Origin: an uncultured Prevotella sp.
GTDB taxonomy: Bacteria; Bacteroidota; Bacteroidia; Bacteroidales; Bacteroidaceae
DNA: 64,000 bases
Reading direction: 5' to 3'
NCBI GenBank assembly: GCA_946404405.1
Contig: CAMJDL010000009.1
Span: 30,405-94,404, forward strand
A model generated the notes under the pieces. That model saw only the letters and a list, made by a program, of their open reading frames with translations. It made no database searches and had not been told where the DNA came from. Positions 50,065-57,107 of this stretch are shown in pieces. The number at the start of each line of letters is the position of its first letter. Position 1 is the stretch's first letter. The translations under genes were made by a program, and so were the position numbers.

Positions 50065-51192
50065 ATGACGAAAAATATTATCGGTTTTGATGCAAAGCGC
50101 ATTGTTCGCAATGGAACAGGGCTTGGTAGCTACGGACGTACGTTAGTCAATGATCTGGCGCAGCGACAGGATTTGGAGTTGCGTCTCTATGCACCAGATC
50201 AGGGCCGTGATGACCTGCGCAATCAGATTGTCGAGCGCCCCAATGTCCGTTTCTGCTACCCTCATGGCGGACGCCTGCGTGGTGCTTGGTGGCGTATGAC
50301 GGGCGTGGTGGCCGACTTGCAGCGCGATGGTGTGCAGCTGTATCATGGCCTGTCTGGCGAACTGCCCATAGGTATCCGACGTTCTGGCATCCGTAGTGTG
50401 GTGACCATCCACGACCTGATATTCCTTCGTCATCCGGAGTTCTACCATTGGGTTGACACCAAGATTTACGCTTGGAAGTTCCGTCAGACGCTGAAGGAGG
50501 CCGATCATGTCATCGCCATCAGCGAGTGTACCAAGCGCGACATCTTGTACTATGGCGATATCGACGAACAGAAGATATCGCTTGTCTATCAGAGTTTTGC
50601 TCCGCGTTTCAGTGCCGAAGTCAGCGAAGAACAACGTGCACAGGTGCGTAGTGCCTATCAGTTGCCCCAGCGTTACATTCTTAACGTTGGTTCGATCGAG
50701 GCCCGCAAGAATATTTTGCAGGCGGTGCAGGCACTACCGCTATTGTCTGACGATGTGGCTCTGGTCATCGTAGGTCGTCACACACCCTATACCGATAGTG
50801 TGTTACAAAATGTTCACGAGCATCATCTTGAACAGCGAGTACGTATCTTACATGGTGTACCTGACGATCATCTGCCTGTTCTTTATGCTATGGCCGAGTC
50901 GTTTGTCTATCCGTCAGTCTACGAGGGTTTTGGCATTCCAATTATCGAAGCTATTAGTTGTGGCTTGCCAGTTGTTGCCTGCTCAGGCTCTTGCCTTGAA
51001 GAGGCTGGAGGTCCTGACAGCCTTTATGTTCAGCCAGATGATGTTGAGGCTATGGCCGATGCCATCCGTCAGACATTGGTAGGTGCAGAGGGTAGGCAGC
51101 AGCGTATTGAGAACAGCAAAAAATACATCCGCCGTTTCAGCGGATGTAGTGTAGCCGACCAGGTGGTAAGTATCTACCAAAGCCTGCTATAA
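50065..51192 (+). CDS. GT4-family glycosyltransferase (mannosyltransferase-like)
   Basis: A 375-residue GT-B enzyme. IVRNGTGLGSYGRTLVNDL at the N-terminus, VVTIHDLIFLRHPEFY, and the donor site SVYEGFGIPIIEAISCGLPVV with both conserved Glu. The start at 50065 follows the promoter by 8 bp; the upstream frame is rejected. It is transcribed divergently from the DegT/GT2 operon under a shared promoter, which suggests coordinated control. The stop lies in a period-7 tract. Confidence 0.92.
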   Translation: MTKNIIGFDAKRIVRNGTGLGSYGRTLVNDLAQRQDLELRLYAPDQGRDDLRNQIVERPNVRFCYPHGGRLRGAWWRMTGVVADLQRDGVQLYHGLSGELPIGIRRSGIRSVVTIHDLIFLRHPEFYHWVDTKIYAWKFRQTLKEADHVIAISECTKRDILYYGDIDEQKISLVYQSFAPRFSAEVSEEQRAQVRSAYQLPQRYILNVGSIEARKNILQAVQALPLLSDDVALVIVGRHTPYTDSVLQNVHEHHLEQRVRILHGVPDDHLPVLYAMAESFVYPSVYEGFGIPIIEAISCGLPVVACSGSCLEEAGGPDSLYVQPDDVEAMADAIRQTLVGAEGRQQRIENSKKYIRRFSGCSVADQVVSIYQSLL

Positions 51193-51225
51193 TTGTCAAT
51201 TATCAATTGTCAATTGTCAATTAAT
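51191..51225. repeat. Period-7 tract between convergent genes
   Basis: AATTGTC, AATTATC, AATTGTC, AATTGTC, AATTAAT: five heptamers holding the stop codons of both the GT4 gene (51190-51192) and the LicC-type gene (51223-51221). Confidence 0.9.
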
Positions 51226-51949
51226 ACAGTTCTGCGGGAATCAATTCCTTTGCGCGTTCGAAATCCTCTACTGTATCCAGTTCGATAGAGAATAAGTCCG
51301 TAGTATCTACCACACGGAAGTGGTGACCTTGCGGGATGAGACGCTCGAAGGCACGTTCGTAGAAGATGTCGATGAGTCCTTCGTGCTCTATCATCTGTTC
51401 CAGCTCTTGGAATAGTGCTGTCGAATAGTCGCTGGCAATACGCTCCACGCCTACTGATTCGCCAATAGCATCGGCAATGCTGCACGTCTTGCTGAGTTCC
51501 ACCACGCGACCTTCGCCATCTGTGATAATTTTGATTTCCTCTTCACCACACTCGTGACGGTTCAGGGCCAGTGCGGTACCCGTTTGGTCGACAATAGCCT
51601 TTACCAGTTTGGGATCTAACAAGATGTCGCTATCCATCAGCAGGAAGTCCTTGCCGTCCGTATAGGGGCGCGTCATCCACAACGAGAAGATATTGTTGTT
51701 GTGCTCGTAGTCGGCATTGTGGATGAAGTGGATGGTAAGCGTAGGATAATGGTTCGCCAGAAAGTCACGAATCATTTCGCCACGATAGCCCGTCACCACC
51801 ACCAATTCATTAATGCCAGCAGCCAGTTGGGCATCGACAGTACGCTCTAATAGTGTACGCTCGCCCACCTTCAGCAGACATTTGGGTTGCGTATCCGTTA
51901 GTGGACGCAAACGCCTGGCCATGCCTGCAGCTAAGATAACGCCTATCAT
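51221..51949 (-). CDS. LicC-type nucleotidyltransferase
   Basis: A 242-residue sugar-nucleotidyltransferase-fold enzyme. The N-terminal loop is LAAGMARRLRPLTDTQPKCLLKVG; HNADYEHNNNIFSLW and LLMDSDILLDP are typical of CTP:phosphocholine cytidylyltransferases (LicC) and close relatives. It would make CDP-choline or a similar activated phospho-alcohol for the LicD enzyme. No choline kinase or choline transporter gene is in the window, so the alcohol could differ. It overlaps the HIT gene by an ATGA. Confidence 0.82.
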   Translation of the reverse strand: MIGVILAAGMARRLRPLTDTQPKCLLKVGERTLLERTVDAQLAAGINELVVVTGYRGEMIRDFLANHYPTLTIHFIHNADYEHNNNIFSLWMTRPYTDGKDFLLMDSDILLDPKLVKAIVDQTGTALALNRHECGEEEIKIITDGEGRVVELSKTCSIADAIGESVGVERIASDYSTALFQELEQMIEHEGLIDIFYERAFERLIPQGHHFRVVDTTDLFSIELDTVEDFERAKELIPAELY

Positions 51950-52335
51950 AGTTCTTTATTAATCTTTGCTGCAATCTCCTTGAACTCCTCTTCAGTCAGC
52001 TTCAGCTTCTCGCGACGGAAGTCAGCATCAGCCTCACTCTGCATGGGAATCAGGTGGATGTGAGCATGAGCCACTTCGAGGCCAAGCACAACCTGAGCCA
52101 CCTTCTTGCATGGGAAAGCCTTCTTAATGGCAATGGCCACTTGCTTGGCAAACTGTTGATAGCGAGCCAGTTCATCATCGTCCATATCGAAGAAATAGTC
52201 TATTTCGCGACGAGGAATCACCAATGTATGACCCTTTACCAATGGATTAATGTCGAGGAAAGCATAGAATTCCTCATTCTCTGCCACTTTATAGCTGGGA
52301 ATCTCACCAGCTGCAATCTTTGCAAAAATATCCAT
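51946..52335 (-). CDS. HIT-family nucleotide-binding protein
   Basis: A 129-residue histidine-triad protein. DINPLVKGHTLVIPRREID and the triad AHAHIHLIPM are clear. HINT-type proteins hydrolyse adenosine 5'-phosphoramidates or related adducts. It is followed by a LicC-type gene with translational coupling and preceded by a repeat-bearing gap from greA. Length normal. Confidence 0.94.
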   Translation of the reverse strand: MDIFAKIAAGEIPSYKVAENEEFYAFLDINPLVKGHTLVIPRREIDYFFDMDDDELARYQQFAKQVAIAIKKAFPCKKVAQVVLGLEVAHAHIHLIPMQSEADADFRREKLKLTEEEFKEIAAKINKEL

Positions 52336-52360
52336 AACTTTTACTGTTTTATTATTTTAC

Positions 52361-52455
52361 GACAACTTGGACAACTAAGACAACTTTTTATAACAACGCG
52401 CAGACGGCGGTTTGCCGTCGAAGCCCAAATGTTGTCCTAAGTTGTCTTAGTTGTC
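52361..52455. repeat. Nested inverted repeat between HIT and greA
   Basis: GACAACTAAGACAACTT (52370-52386) is exactly complementary to 52439-52455; extra GACAACTT and GTTGTCC copies flank it. Inside is a second hairpin GACGGC / GCCGTC (52403-52408, 52414-52419). Confidence 0.85.
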
Positions 52456-52462
52456 GTTTATC

Positions 52463-52930
52463 TTATGCAATACTGATGTTTTCGATGCGCAACTTGATGG
52501 TGCCACGGGGAATCGTAATCTCCACTTCGTCGCCAACCTTCTTACCTAACAGTCCCTGAGCTATTGGCGTCTTGATACTGATCTTGCCAGCACGAAGGTC
52601 AGCTTCGTTCTCGCTTACGATAGTGTAGCTCATCTTCGTGTTAGTGGTCAGATTGGTCATCTCCACCTTCGTCAGAATCTGAACGCTGTCCGTACTCAGA
52701 CGCGACGTGTCCACAACCTTAGCCTCGCTGATAGTAGCCTTCAGCTTGTTGATTTTGTCCTCCAGATGAGCCTGTGCCTCTTTGGCGGCATCATACTCGC
52801 TATTCTCACTCAGGTCGCCCTTCTCGCGAGCCTCTGCAATGGCTGCAGATGCTTTGGGACGTTCTACCGCTTCCAGGCGGTGCAGTTCGGCTATCAGTTT
52901 GTCGTAGCCTTCTTGTGACATGTAAGCCAT
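52463..52930 (-). CDS. greA: Transcription elongation factor GreA
   Basis: A 155-residue factor that enters the RNA polymerase secondary channel to rescue backtracked complexes. The N-terminal coiled coil (YDKLIAELHRLEAVERPKASAAIAEAREKGDLSENSEYDAAKEAQ) carries the catalytic acidic tip (DLSENSEYD). The C-terminal FKBP-like domain includes VGDEVEITIPRGTIKLRI. The leader is about 135 nt and holds a terminator-like hairpin (53001-53041), so expression may be controlled by attenuation. Confidence 0.96.
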   Translation of the reverse strand: MAYMSQEGYDKLIAELHRLEAVERPKASAAIAEAREKGDLSENSEYDAAKEAQAHLEDKINKLKATISEAKVVDTSRLSTDSVQILTKVEMTNLTTNTKMSYTIVSENEADLRAGKISIKTPIAQGLLGKKVGDEVEITIPRGTIKLRIENISIA

Positions 52931-52974
52931 ACTATTTACTATTTTAATTATTCACTATTCTCTATTCACTTTTC
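52931..52974. repeat. Period-7 tract in the greA leader
   Basis: ACTATTT, ACTATTT, then ATTATTC, ACTATTC, TCTATTC, ACTTTTC directly before the greA start codon, covering its ribosome-binding region. Confidence 0.75.
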
Positions 52975-53000
52975 TCTAGGGCTTCAGCCCGCATTCGGAC

Positions 53001-53041
53001 GCAGAAAAAAGAAAGAATCCCGACCTTCGTCGTCGGAATCC
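53001..53041 (-). terminator. Terminator-like hairpin in the greA leader (attenuator candidate)
   Basis: On the minus strand GGATTCCGAC (53041-53032) pairs with GTCGGGATTC (53024-53015), mostly Watson-Crick plus G-U, and is followed by TTTCTTTTTT. It lies between the greA promoter and the greA start. Confidence 0.7.
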
Positions 53042-53071
53042 TATTTTCTATCTATGTCTCTTAGTCGATTG

Positions 53072-53103
53072 CAAAGGTAGGCATTTATTTTGAAACTGCC
53101 AAA
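53072..53103 (-). promoter_or_regulatory. Consensus promoter of greA
   Basis: Minus strand TTTG (53103-53100), 20 nt, TACCTTTG (53079-53072), 142 bp before the start codon. Confidence 0.82.
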
Positions 53104-53207
53104 TTTTTCGCTTCAAATTTTATCATGGTGGTTGATTTATGTCAAGAAAGTGTTTTATAAACACCACTTTTACACAGCAATTTCTTGCACATTATAAATA
53201 ATACGCG

Positions 53208-53215
53208 TACCTTTG
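53208..53215 (+). promoter_or_regulatory. -7 element of a putative small RNA
   Basis: TACCTTTG in the context CGTACCTTTGCA, the same context as the aldolase and 21.9-kb promoters. CTTG at 53184-53187 is a 3/4 match to -33 at 20 nt spacing. Confidence 0.6.
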
Positions 53216-53219
53216 CAAG

Positions 53220-53284
53220 TGTGTTTTTCATAGTATTAGATTTAAGGTTAACAAAGGTCGGGGCTCAGCGGAGTCCCTTTTTTT
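53220..53284 (+). ncRNA. Putative small RNA antisense to the PAP2 gene 3' end
   Basis: A plus-strand unit bounded by a -7 element (53208-53215) and an intrinsic terminator (GGGGCTC 53260-53266, loop, GAGTCCC 53271-53277, then seven T). No plus-strand gene is present. The predicted RNA of about 65 nt is complementary to the last 57 bases of the PAP2 coding sequence on the minus strand. Confidence 0.45.
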
Positions 53285-54235
53285 GTGCCAGAGGGCTATG
53301 AGTGCGAAGTAGAGCAGACAGCCCGTCAAGAGGCCGGCTATGGCATCGATAGCATAGTGGGCGTAGATATAGACAGTGGAGAGGCACATTAATATATAAA
53401 AAGGTAGGATGGTCAGGATGAGTCCTTTGCTGCGTGTTCGAAGAGCTAAGAGCATGACGACGGTAGTGACACCTACATGACTGCTGGGGAAGGCTGCGGT
53501 GGGACGTTCGCCTGCATCGTGCGTCAGGTCGAGCATGTGATACCAGAAGCCATCCGTCCAACCAGGTGCAGCCATTCGTTCGGAGTGTGTCAGGAACCAG
53601 TCGCCAAGGTTTGGAAAAATGCCTGCTGCAATCTTCTCTGTGCCTACTGCTAAATAATAGAATTGTGGTCCAGTAACGGGCAGGAGTACGAAGATAACGT
53701 AGTAGGCAAAGAACGAGCCAAGCATGACGAAGGCTGTCATTTGGAACTCCTGGTAGCGACGGAAGAAATAGTAGAGGTAGGTGATGAGCATCAGCGGGAA
53801 GTAGCTGACGTAGCCCAGACACATCAATTCTGAGAACCAGCCGTAGGGCACCTTCTGCGAAAAGAGTAGGGATGGCTGGCAACCAAACAGCGACTGCTCC
53901 CATCCTGCAAAGATGTGGTCAAGATTGGGTAGGGCACGGTTCATTTCATAGGTATCCGGATACCACCAGCCCAGAAAGGCCATCTGCACGAGGATGCGAA
54001 GGAAGATGGTGAGACGACAGGGCCAAAGACGATAGACGGCCCACAAGGCCAAGGTGACCAATACGAACTGGATACGTCCCTTAATCATGTCTGTAGGGTT
54101 GGCCAATTTGTCCCACAGGATAATCATCATCAACACCGTGAATGCCAGATATCCAAAGGCCACCCACTCGAAAGCCAATAGTCCCTTAGTAGCCTTCTTC
54201 TCTCTAATAAACAGTTCGCCTATCTTTATAGCCAT
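53228..54235 (-). CDS. PAP2-superfamily membrane phosphatase / lipid synthase
   Basis: A 335-residue membrane protein with about eight hydrophobic segments. The PAP2 signature is AAFPSSHVGVTTVV with YAHYAIDAIAG near the C-terminus. The extended N-terminal membrane part and a PTGPQFYY segment resemble inositol phosphorylceramide synthase-like PAP2 proteins; Bacteroidales do make inositol sphingolipids, so a role in sphingolipid head-group transfer is possible but not shown. The gene overlaps the epimerase upstream by 10 bp. Confidence 0.8.
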   Translation of the reverse strand: MAIKIGELFIREKKATKGLLAFEWVAFGYLAFTVLMMIILWDKLANPTDMIKGRIQFVLVTLALWAVYRLWPCRLTIFLRILVQMAFLGWWYPDTYEMNRALPNLDHIFAGWEQSLFGCQPSLLFSQKVPYGWFSELMCLGYVSYFPLMLITYLYYFFRRYQEFQMTAFVMLGSFFAYYVIFVLLPVTGPQFYYLAVGTEKIAAGIFPNLGDWFLTHSERMAAPGWTDGFWYHMLDLTHDAGERPTAAFPSSHVGVTTVVMLLALRTRSKGLILTILPFYILMCLSTVYIYAHYAIDAIAGLLTGCLLYFALIALWHKKRDSAEPRPLLTLNLIL

Positions 54236-55218
54236 CCGTTTTCCTTATACCATTTAATACTACGACGTACGCCTTCCTCCAGTTTTACTTTCGGCTCGTA
54301 GCCCAATTCCTGACGTGCCGGCTCAATGTCACAACGCCAGTTGCGCTGACGCATGATGTTGTATTTATCGTTATTGAGAGCCGTCACTTTACCTGTCAGT
54401 CGTCCTACATATTCACCCACGAAGGTTACCACACGCAAGACCCAGATAGGGGCAGTAATGCGAATCCACCAGGGATTGCCCAACTCTTTGCGAATGAGGT
54501 TGCTGAAGGTTGATGACTGGTAGACTTCACCATCACTGAGGAAGTACTTGCGGCCCGTCACGCCTTTCTCGCAGGCCAAGAAAACGGCCTGTACCACGTC
54601 CGTAACATAGACAAAGGTGATATCCTGCTGTTTGTAGCCCACAGCAAAGTCGGTATGCGACTTGATGCTCTTGGCCATCATGAAATAGTCGCGTTCGCGA
54701 GGACCATAAACCCCAGTTGGTCGCAGGATGACGTAGGGCAGTCCGTCGACGGTGTCCAGCCATTTCTCTGTATCCAACTTACTCTTTCCGTAGGCCGTGT
54801 TGGGGCGGGCTTCATCGCTCTCGCGAATCTCTGTGTAGGGTTGTTGCTCGCGAATAGCACCCATGATGCTGAGCGAACTGATATATACAAAACGTTTAAT
54901 GCGCATCTGTAATGCCATCAGCACACGTACCAAGTGCTGTGTACCCTCAGTATTGATGCGGTGGAAGTCTTGCTTGTCCAAACACTTGGTGACACCAGCA
55001 GCATGCACTACATAGTCGAACTGCAGGCCTCGTAGCTGTTCCGTCAGCTGTTCTTCCGACGAGAGATTCAACTCAATAAAATTGATGCGTTCGTCCGTAA
55101 GAAACTGGCGTGAGCTGCTGCCACGTACAGCTGCCCACGTCTCGAACCCCTGACGGAGTGCTTCTTCCACTATAAAGGAGCCAATGAACCCACTGGCTCC
55201 TGTAATCAATATCTTCAC
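54226..55218 (-). CDS. NAD-dependent epimerase/dehydratase (extended SDR)
   Basis: A 330-residue SDR protein. The NAD site is TGASGFIGSFIVEEAL, followed by VVHAAGVTKC; the catalytic YGKSK (YX3K) is at about residue 142. The later part (DITFVYVTDVVQAVFLAC, KYFLSDGEVYQ) resembles sterol-dehydrogenase or dihydroflavonol-reductase-like SDRs acting on lipids or sugars. It overlaps flotillin upstream (ATGA) and PAP2 downstream, so the three are coupled. Confidence 0.88.
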   Translation of the reverse strand: MKILITGASGFIGSFIVEEALRQGFETWAAVRGSSSRQFLTDERINFIELNLSSEEQLTEQLRGLQFDYVVHAAGVTKCLDKQDFHRINTEGTQHLVRVLMALQMRIKRFVYISSLSIMGAIREQQPYTEIRESDEARPNTAYGKSKLDTEKWLDTVDGLPYVILRPTGVYGPRERDYFMMAKSIKSHTDFAVGYKQQDITFVYVTDVVQAVFLACEKGVTGRKYFLSDGEVYQSSTFSNLIRKELGNPWWIRITAPIWVLRVVTFVGEYVGRLTGKVTALNNDKYNIMRQRNWRCDIEPARQELGYEPKVKLEEGVRRSIKWYKENGWL

Positions 55219-56714
55219 TTCTTCTTTCCTGTTATGTTGTCAACGGCTTCGCGCGCCTCATCATTCAGGTTGATGTTGCGGTTTACTTTGGCATCGATGG
55301 TGCCTGCACGCATGATGTCAGCCATATCAACACCAGTTGCTGACTTGAGCACGTCGAAAGCCTGCTTGATGGCAACGGGTACGCCACCACTCATAGCAGC
55401 TACACCAGCACCAGTCTCCTGACCACCGCTGTAAACGTGGACGTCCTTGATGGCCGAGATAGGCTTAGCAACATTCTCGACAACCTGGGGCAATACCTCA
55501 ATCATCATCTGCATCACGGCAGCGTTGTTATACTTCTTGTAGGCCTCAGCCTTCTTGTCCATAGCCTGAGCCTCAGCTTCACCTTTCTTCTGAATGGCGT
55601 AAGCCTCAGCCTCACCCTTTGCCTTGATACCAGCAGCCTCCTGTTCTAAGCGGTAGCGGACGGCATCCGACTCAGCATTCTGGGCCAGTGCGCGTTGTTC
55701 AGCCTCGTACTTCTGGGCTTCAGCCACACGCTTGCGCTGTTCCAAGTCGGCAGCAGCATCGCGTTCTACCTTATATTTATCAGCATCGGCTTTCTTCTCC
55801 ACTTCTGCAGCCAACTGGTTCTGACGAATCTCAATCTGTTCCTTCGACAGAATCTGTTCACGCTTGGTCTTCTCAATCTCAGCCTCGACAGTCTTGATAT
55901 TGATGGTCTTCTGCTGTTCCTGTTGCTGGATGGCGTATGCTGCATCGGCATCAGCCTGGGCGGTATCAGCCTGCTGCTTCAGGGCAGCACGTTTCAGAGC
56001 CAGTTCATTGTTCTTGATGGCAATAGCGGTATCGGCATCCACACGGGCATCGTTAGCATCCTTGTCTGCCTTCGACACCTCAATCTTGACGTCGCGTTCG
56101 GCAATGGCACGGTTAATCGAAGCATCCTTCTTAATCTTGGCGGTATTGTCGGCACCGAGGTCCTTGATGAGGCCTTCCTTATCCGTCACGTTCTGGATGT
56201 TGCACGAAATGATTTCGATACCCAGCTTAGCCATATCGGGCTGAGCCTTCGTCATCACCTGATCAGAGAATCCGTCGCGGTCGGTATTCAGCGAACGCAG
56301 ATCCAACGTACCAATGATTTCACGCATGTTACCCTGCAGCGAGTCCTGCAACTGTTCGGCTATCTCGCTGGGCATCATGTTCAGGAAGTTCTTGGCAGCC
56401 AGACGTGTACCTTCGTTGGTAGGCATGACACGAATCTTGGCTACGGCATCTACATCGACGTTGATGAAGTCAGTAGTGGGCACACTCTCTTCCGTCTTGA
56501 TGTCGACGGTAATCTGTCCTAAATAGACACGGTCCAAGCGCTCGAAGAACGGAATGCGGAATCCACCCGAGCCAATCAGTACACGTGGTTCCTTCGAGAG
56601 ACCAGAGATGATGAAGGCTGACGAGGGCGGAGCCTTCACGTACGATATAAATAGGAATAACACCAGCAGCAAGATGGCTGCACCAATGAGAGCATACATT
56701 GTAAATGGATCCAT
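55215..56714 (-). CDS. Flotillin-like SPFH protein
   Basis: A 499-residue protein. One N-terminal membrane helix (MYALIGAAILLLVLFLFISYV) precedes the SPFH domain (about 30-200), then a long Glu/Ala-rich coiled coil (about 210-400, EAQKYEAEQRALAQNAESDAV and similar) and a C-terminal oligomerisation region. Flotillins scaffold ordered membrane domains. Cotranscription with a PAP2 lipid enzyme and a lipid-type SDR fits a membrane-organisation role. Confidence 0.93.
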   Translation of the reverse strand: MDPFTMYALIGAAILLLVLFLFISYVKAPPSSAFIISGLSKEPRVLIGSGGFRIPFFERLDRVYLGQITVDIKTEESVPTTDFINVDVDAVAKIRVMPTNEGTRLAAKNFLNMMPSEIAEQLQDSLQGNMREIIGTLDLRSLNTDRDGFSDQVMTKAQPDMAKLGIEIISCNIQNVTDKEGLIKDLGADNTAKIKKDASINRAIAERDVKIEVSKADKDANDARVDADTAIAIKNNELALKRAALKQQADTAQADADAAYAIQQQEQQKTINIKTVEAEIEKTKREQILSKEQIEIRQNQLAAEVEKKADADKYKVERDAAADLEQRKRVAEAQKYEAEQRALAQNAESDAVRYRLEQEAAGIKAKGEAEAYAIQKKGEAEAQAMDKKAEAYKKYNNAAVMQMMIEVLPQVVENVAKPISAIKDVHVYSGGQETGAGVAAMSGGVPVAIKQAFDVLKSATGVDMADIMRAGTIDAKVNRNINLNDEAREAVDNITGKKK

Positions 56715-56743
56715 AATTATACTGTTTAAGGGTTACTTTGCTG

Positions 56744-56774
56744 CAAAGGTAGTGCAAATTGAGTGAAATGCAAA
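56744..56774 (-). promoter_or_regulatory. Consensus promoter of the flotillin operon
   Basis: Minus strand TTTG (56774-56771), 19 nt, TACCTTTG (56751-56744), 30 bp before the start codon. Confidence 0.85.
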
Positions 56775-56799
56775 ATAAATTCCGATTTATTTGCATTTG

Positions 56800-57102
56800 T
56801 CATGCTATGTCGAAGATATTCTGGAATCCGCTCATGCGGAATATATCGGCTACATCCTCATTAAGGTGCGTCACGCGGATGGTACCACCTTGTGTTTCGC
56901 TGGCTCGCTTCAATTGCATGAAGAAGCGCAGGCCGGCAGATGAGATGTACTCCAGTTCGGAACAGTCTATTTCCAGTACCTTGTCGGCCATTTTTACTAC
57001 TTCGCTCAGTTCGCCAGCCTGTTCTGTTGTTGCAGTCGAATCCAGTTCGCCAATCAGGCATACCCGTATGTCCTGGTTATTAGGAATAATGTTAACAGTC
57101 AT
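56800..57102 (-). CDS. STAS-domain anti-sigma factor antagonist-like protein (1)
   Basis: A 100-residue single STAS domain (SpoIIAA/RsbV type). The phosphorylatable Ser is in LEYISSAGLRFFMQL. It follows the RsbU-RsbW fusion gene by 5 bp. In such modules a kinase domain phosphorylates the STAS serine and a PP2C domain removes it; the downstream target here is not visible. Confidence 0.9.
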   Translation of the reverse strand: MTVNIIPNNQDIRVCLIGELDSTATTEQAGELSEVVKMADKVLEIDCSELEYISSAGLRFFMQLKRASETQGGTIRVTHLNEDVADIFRMSGFQNIFDIA

Positions 57103-57107
57103 AAAAT

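Noticed and set aside
55695..56522. Long open frame (275 codons) antisense to the flotillin gene
   Set aside because: A shadow of the Glu/Ala-rich coding region; the flotillin frame has clear SPFH homology.
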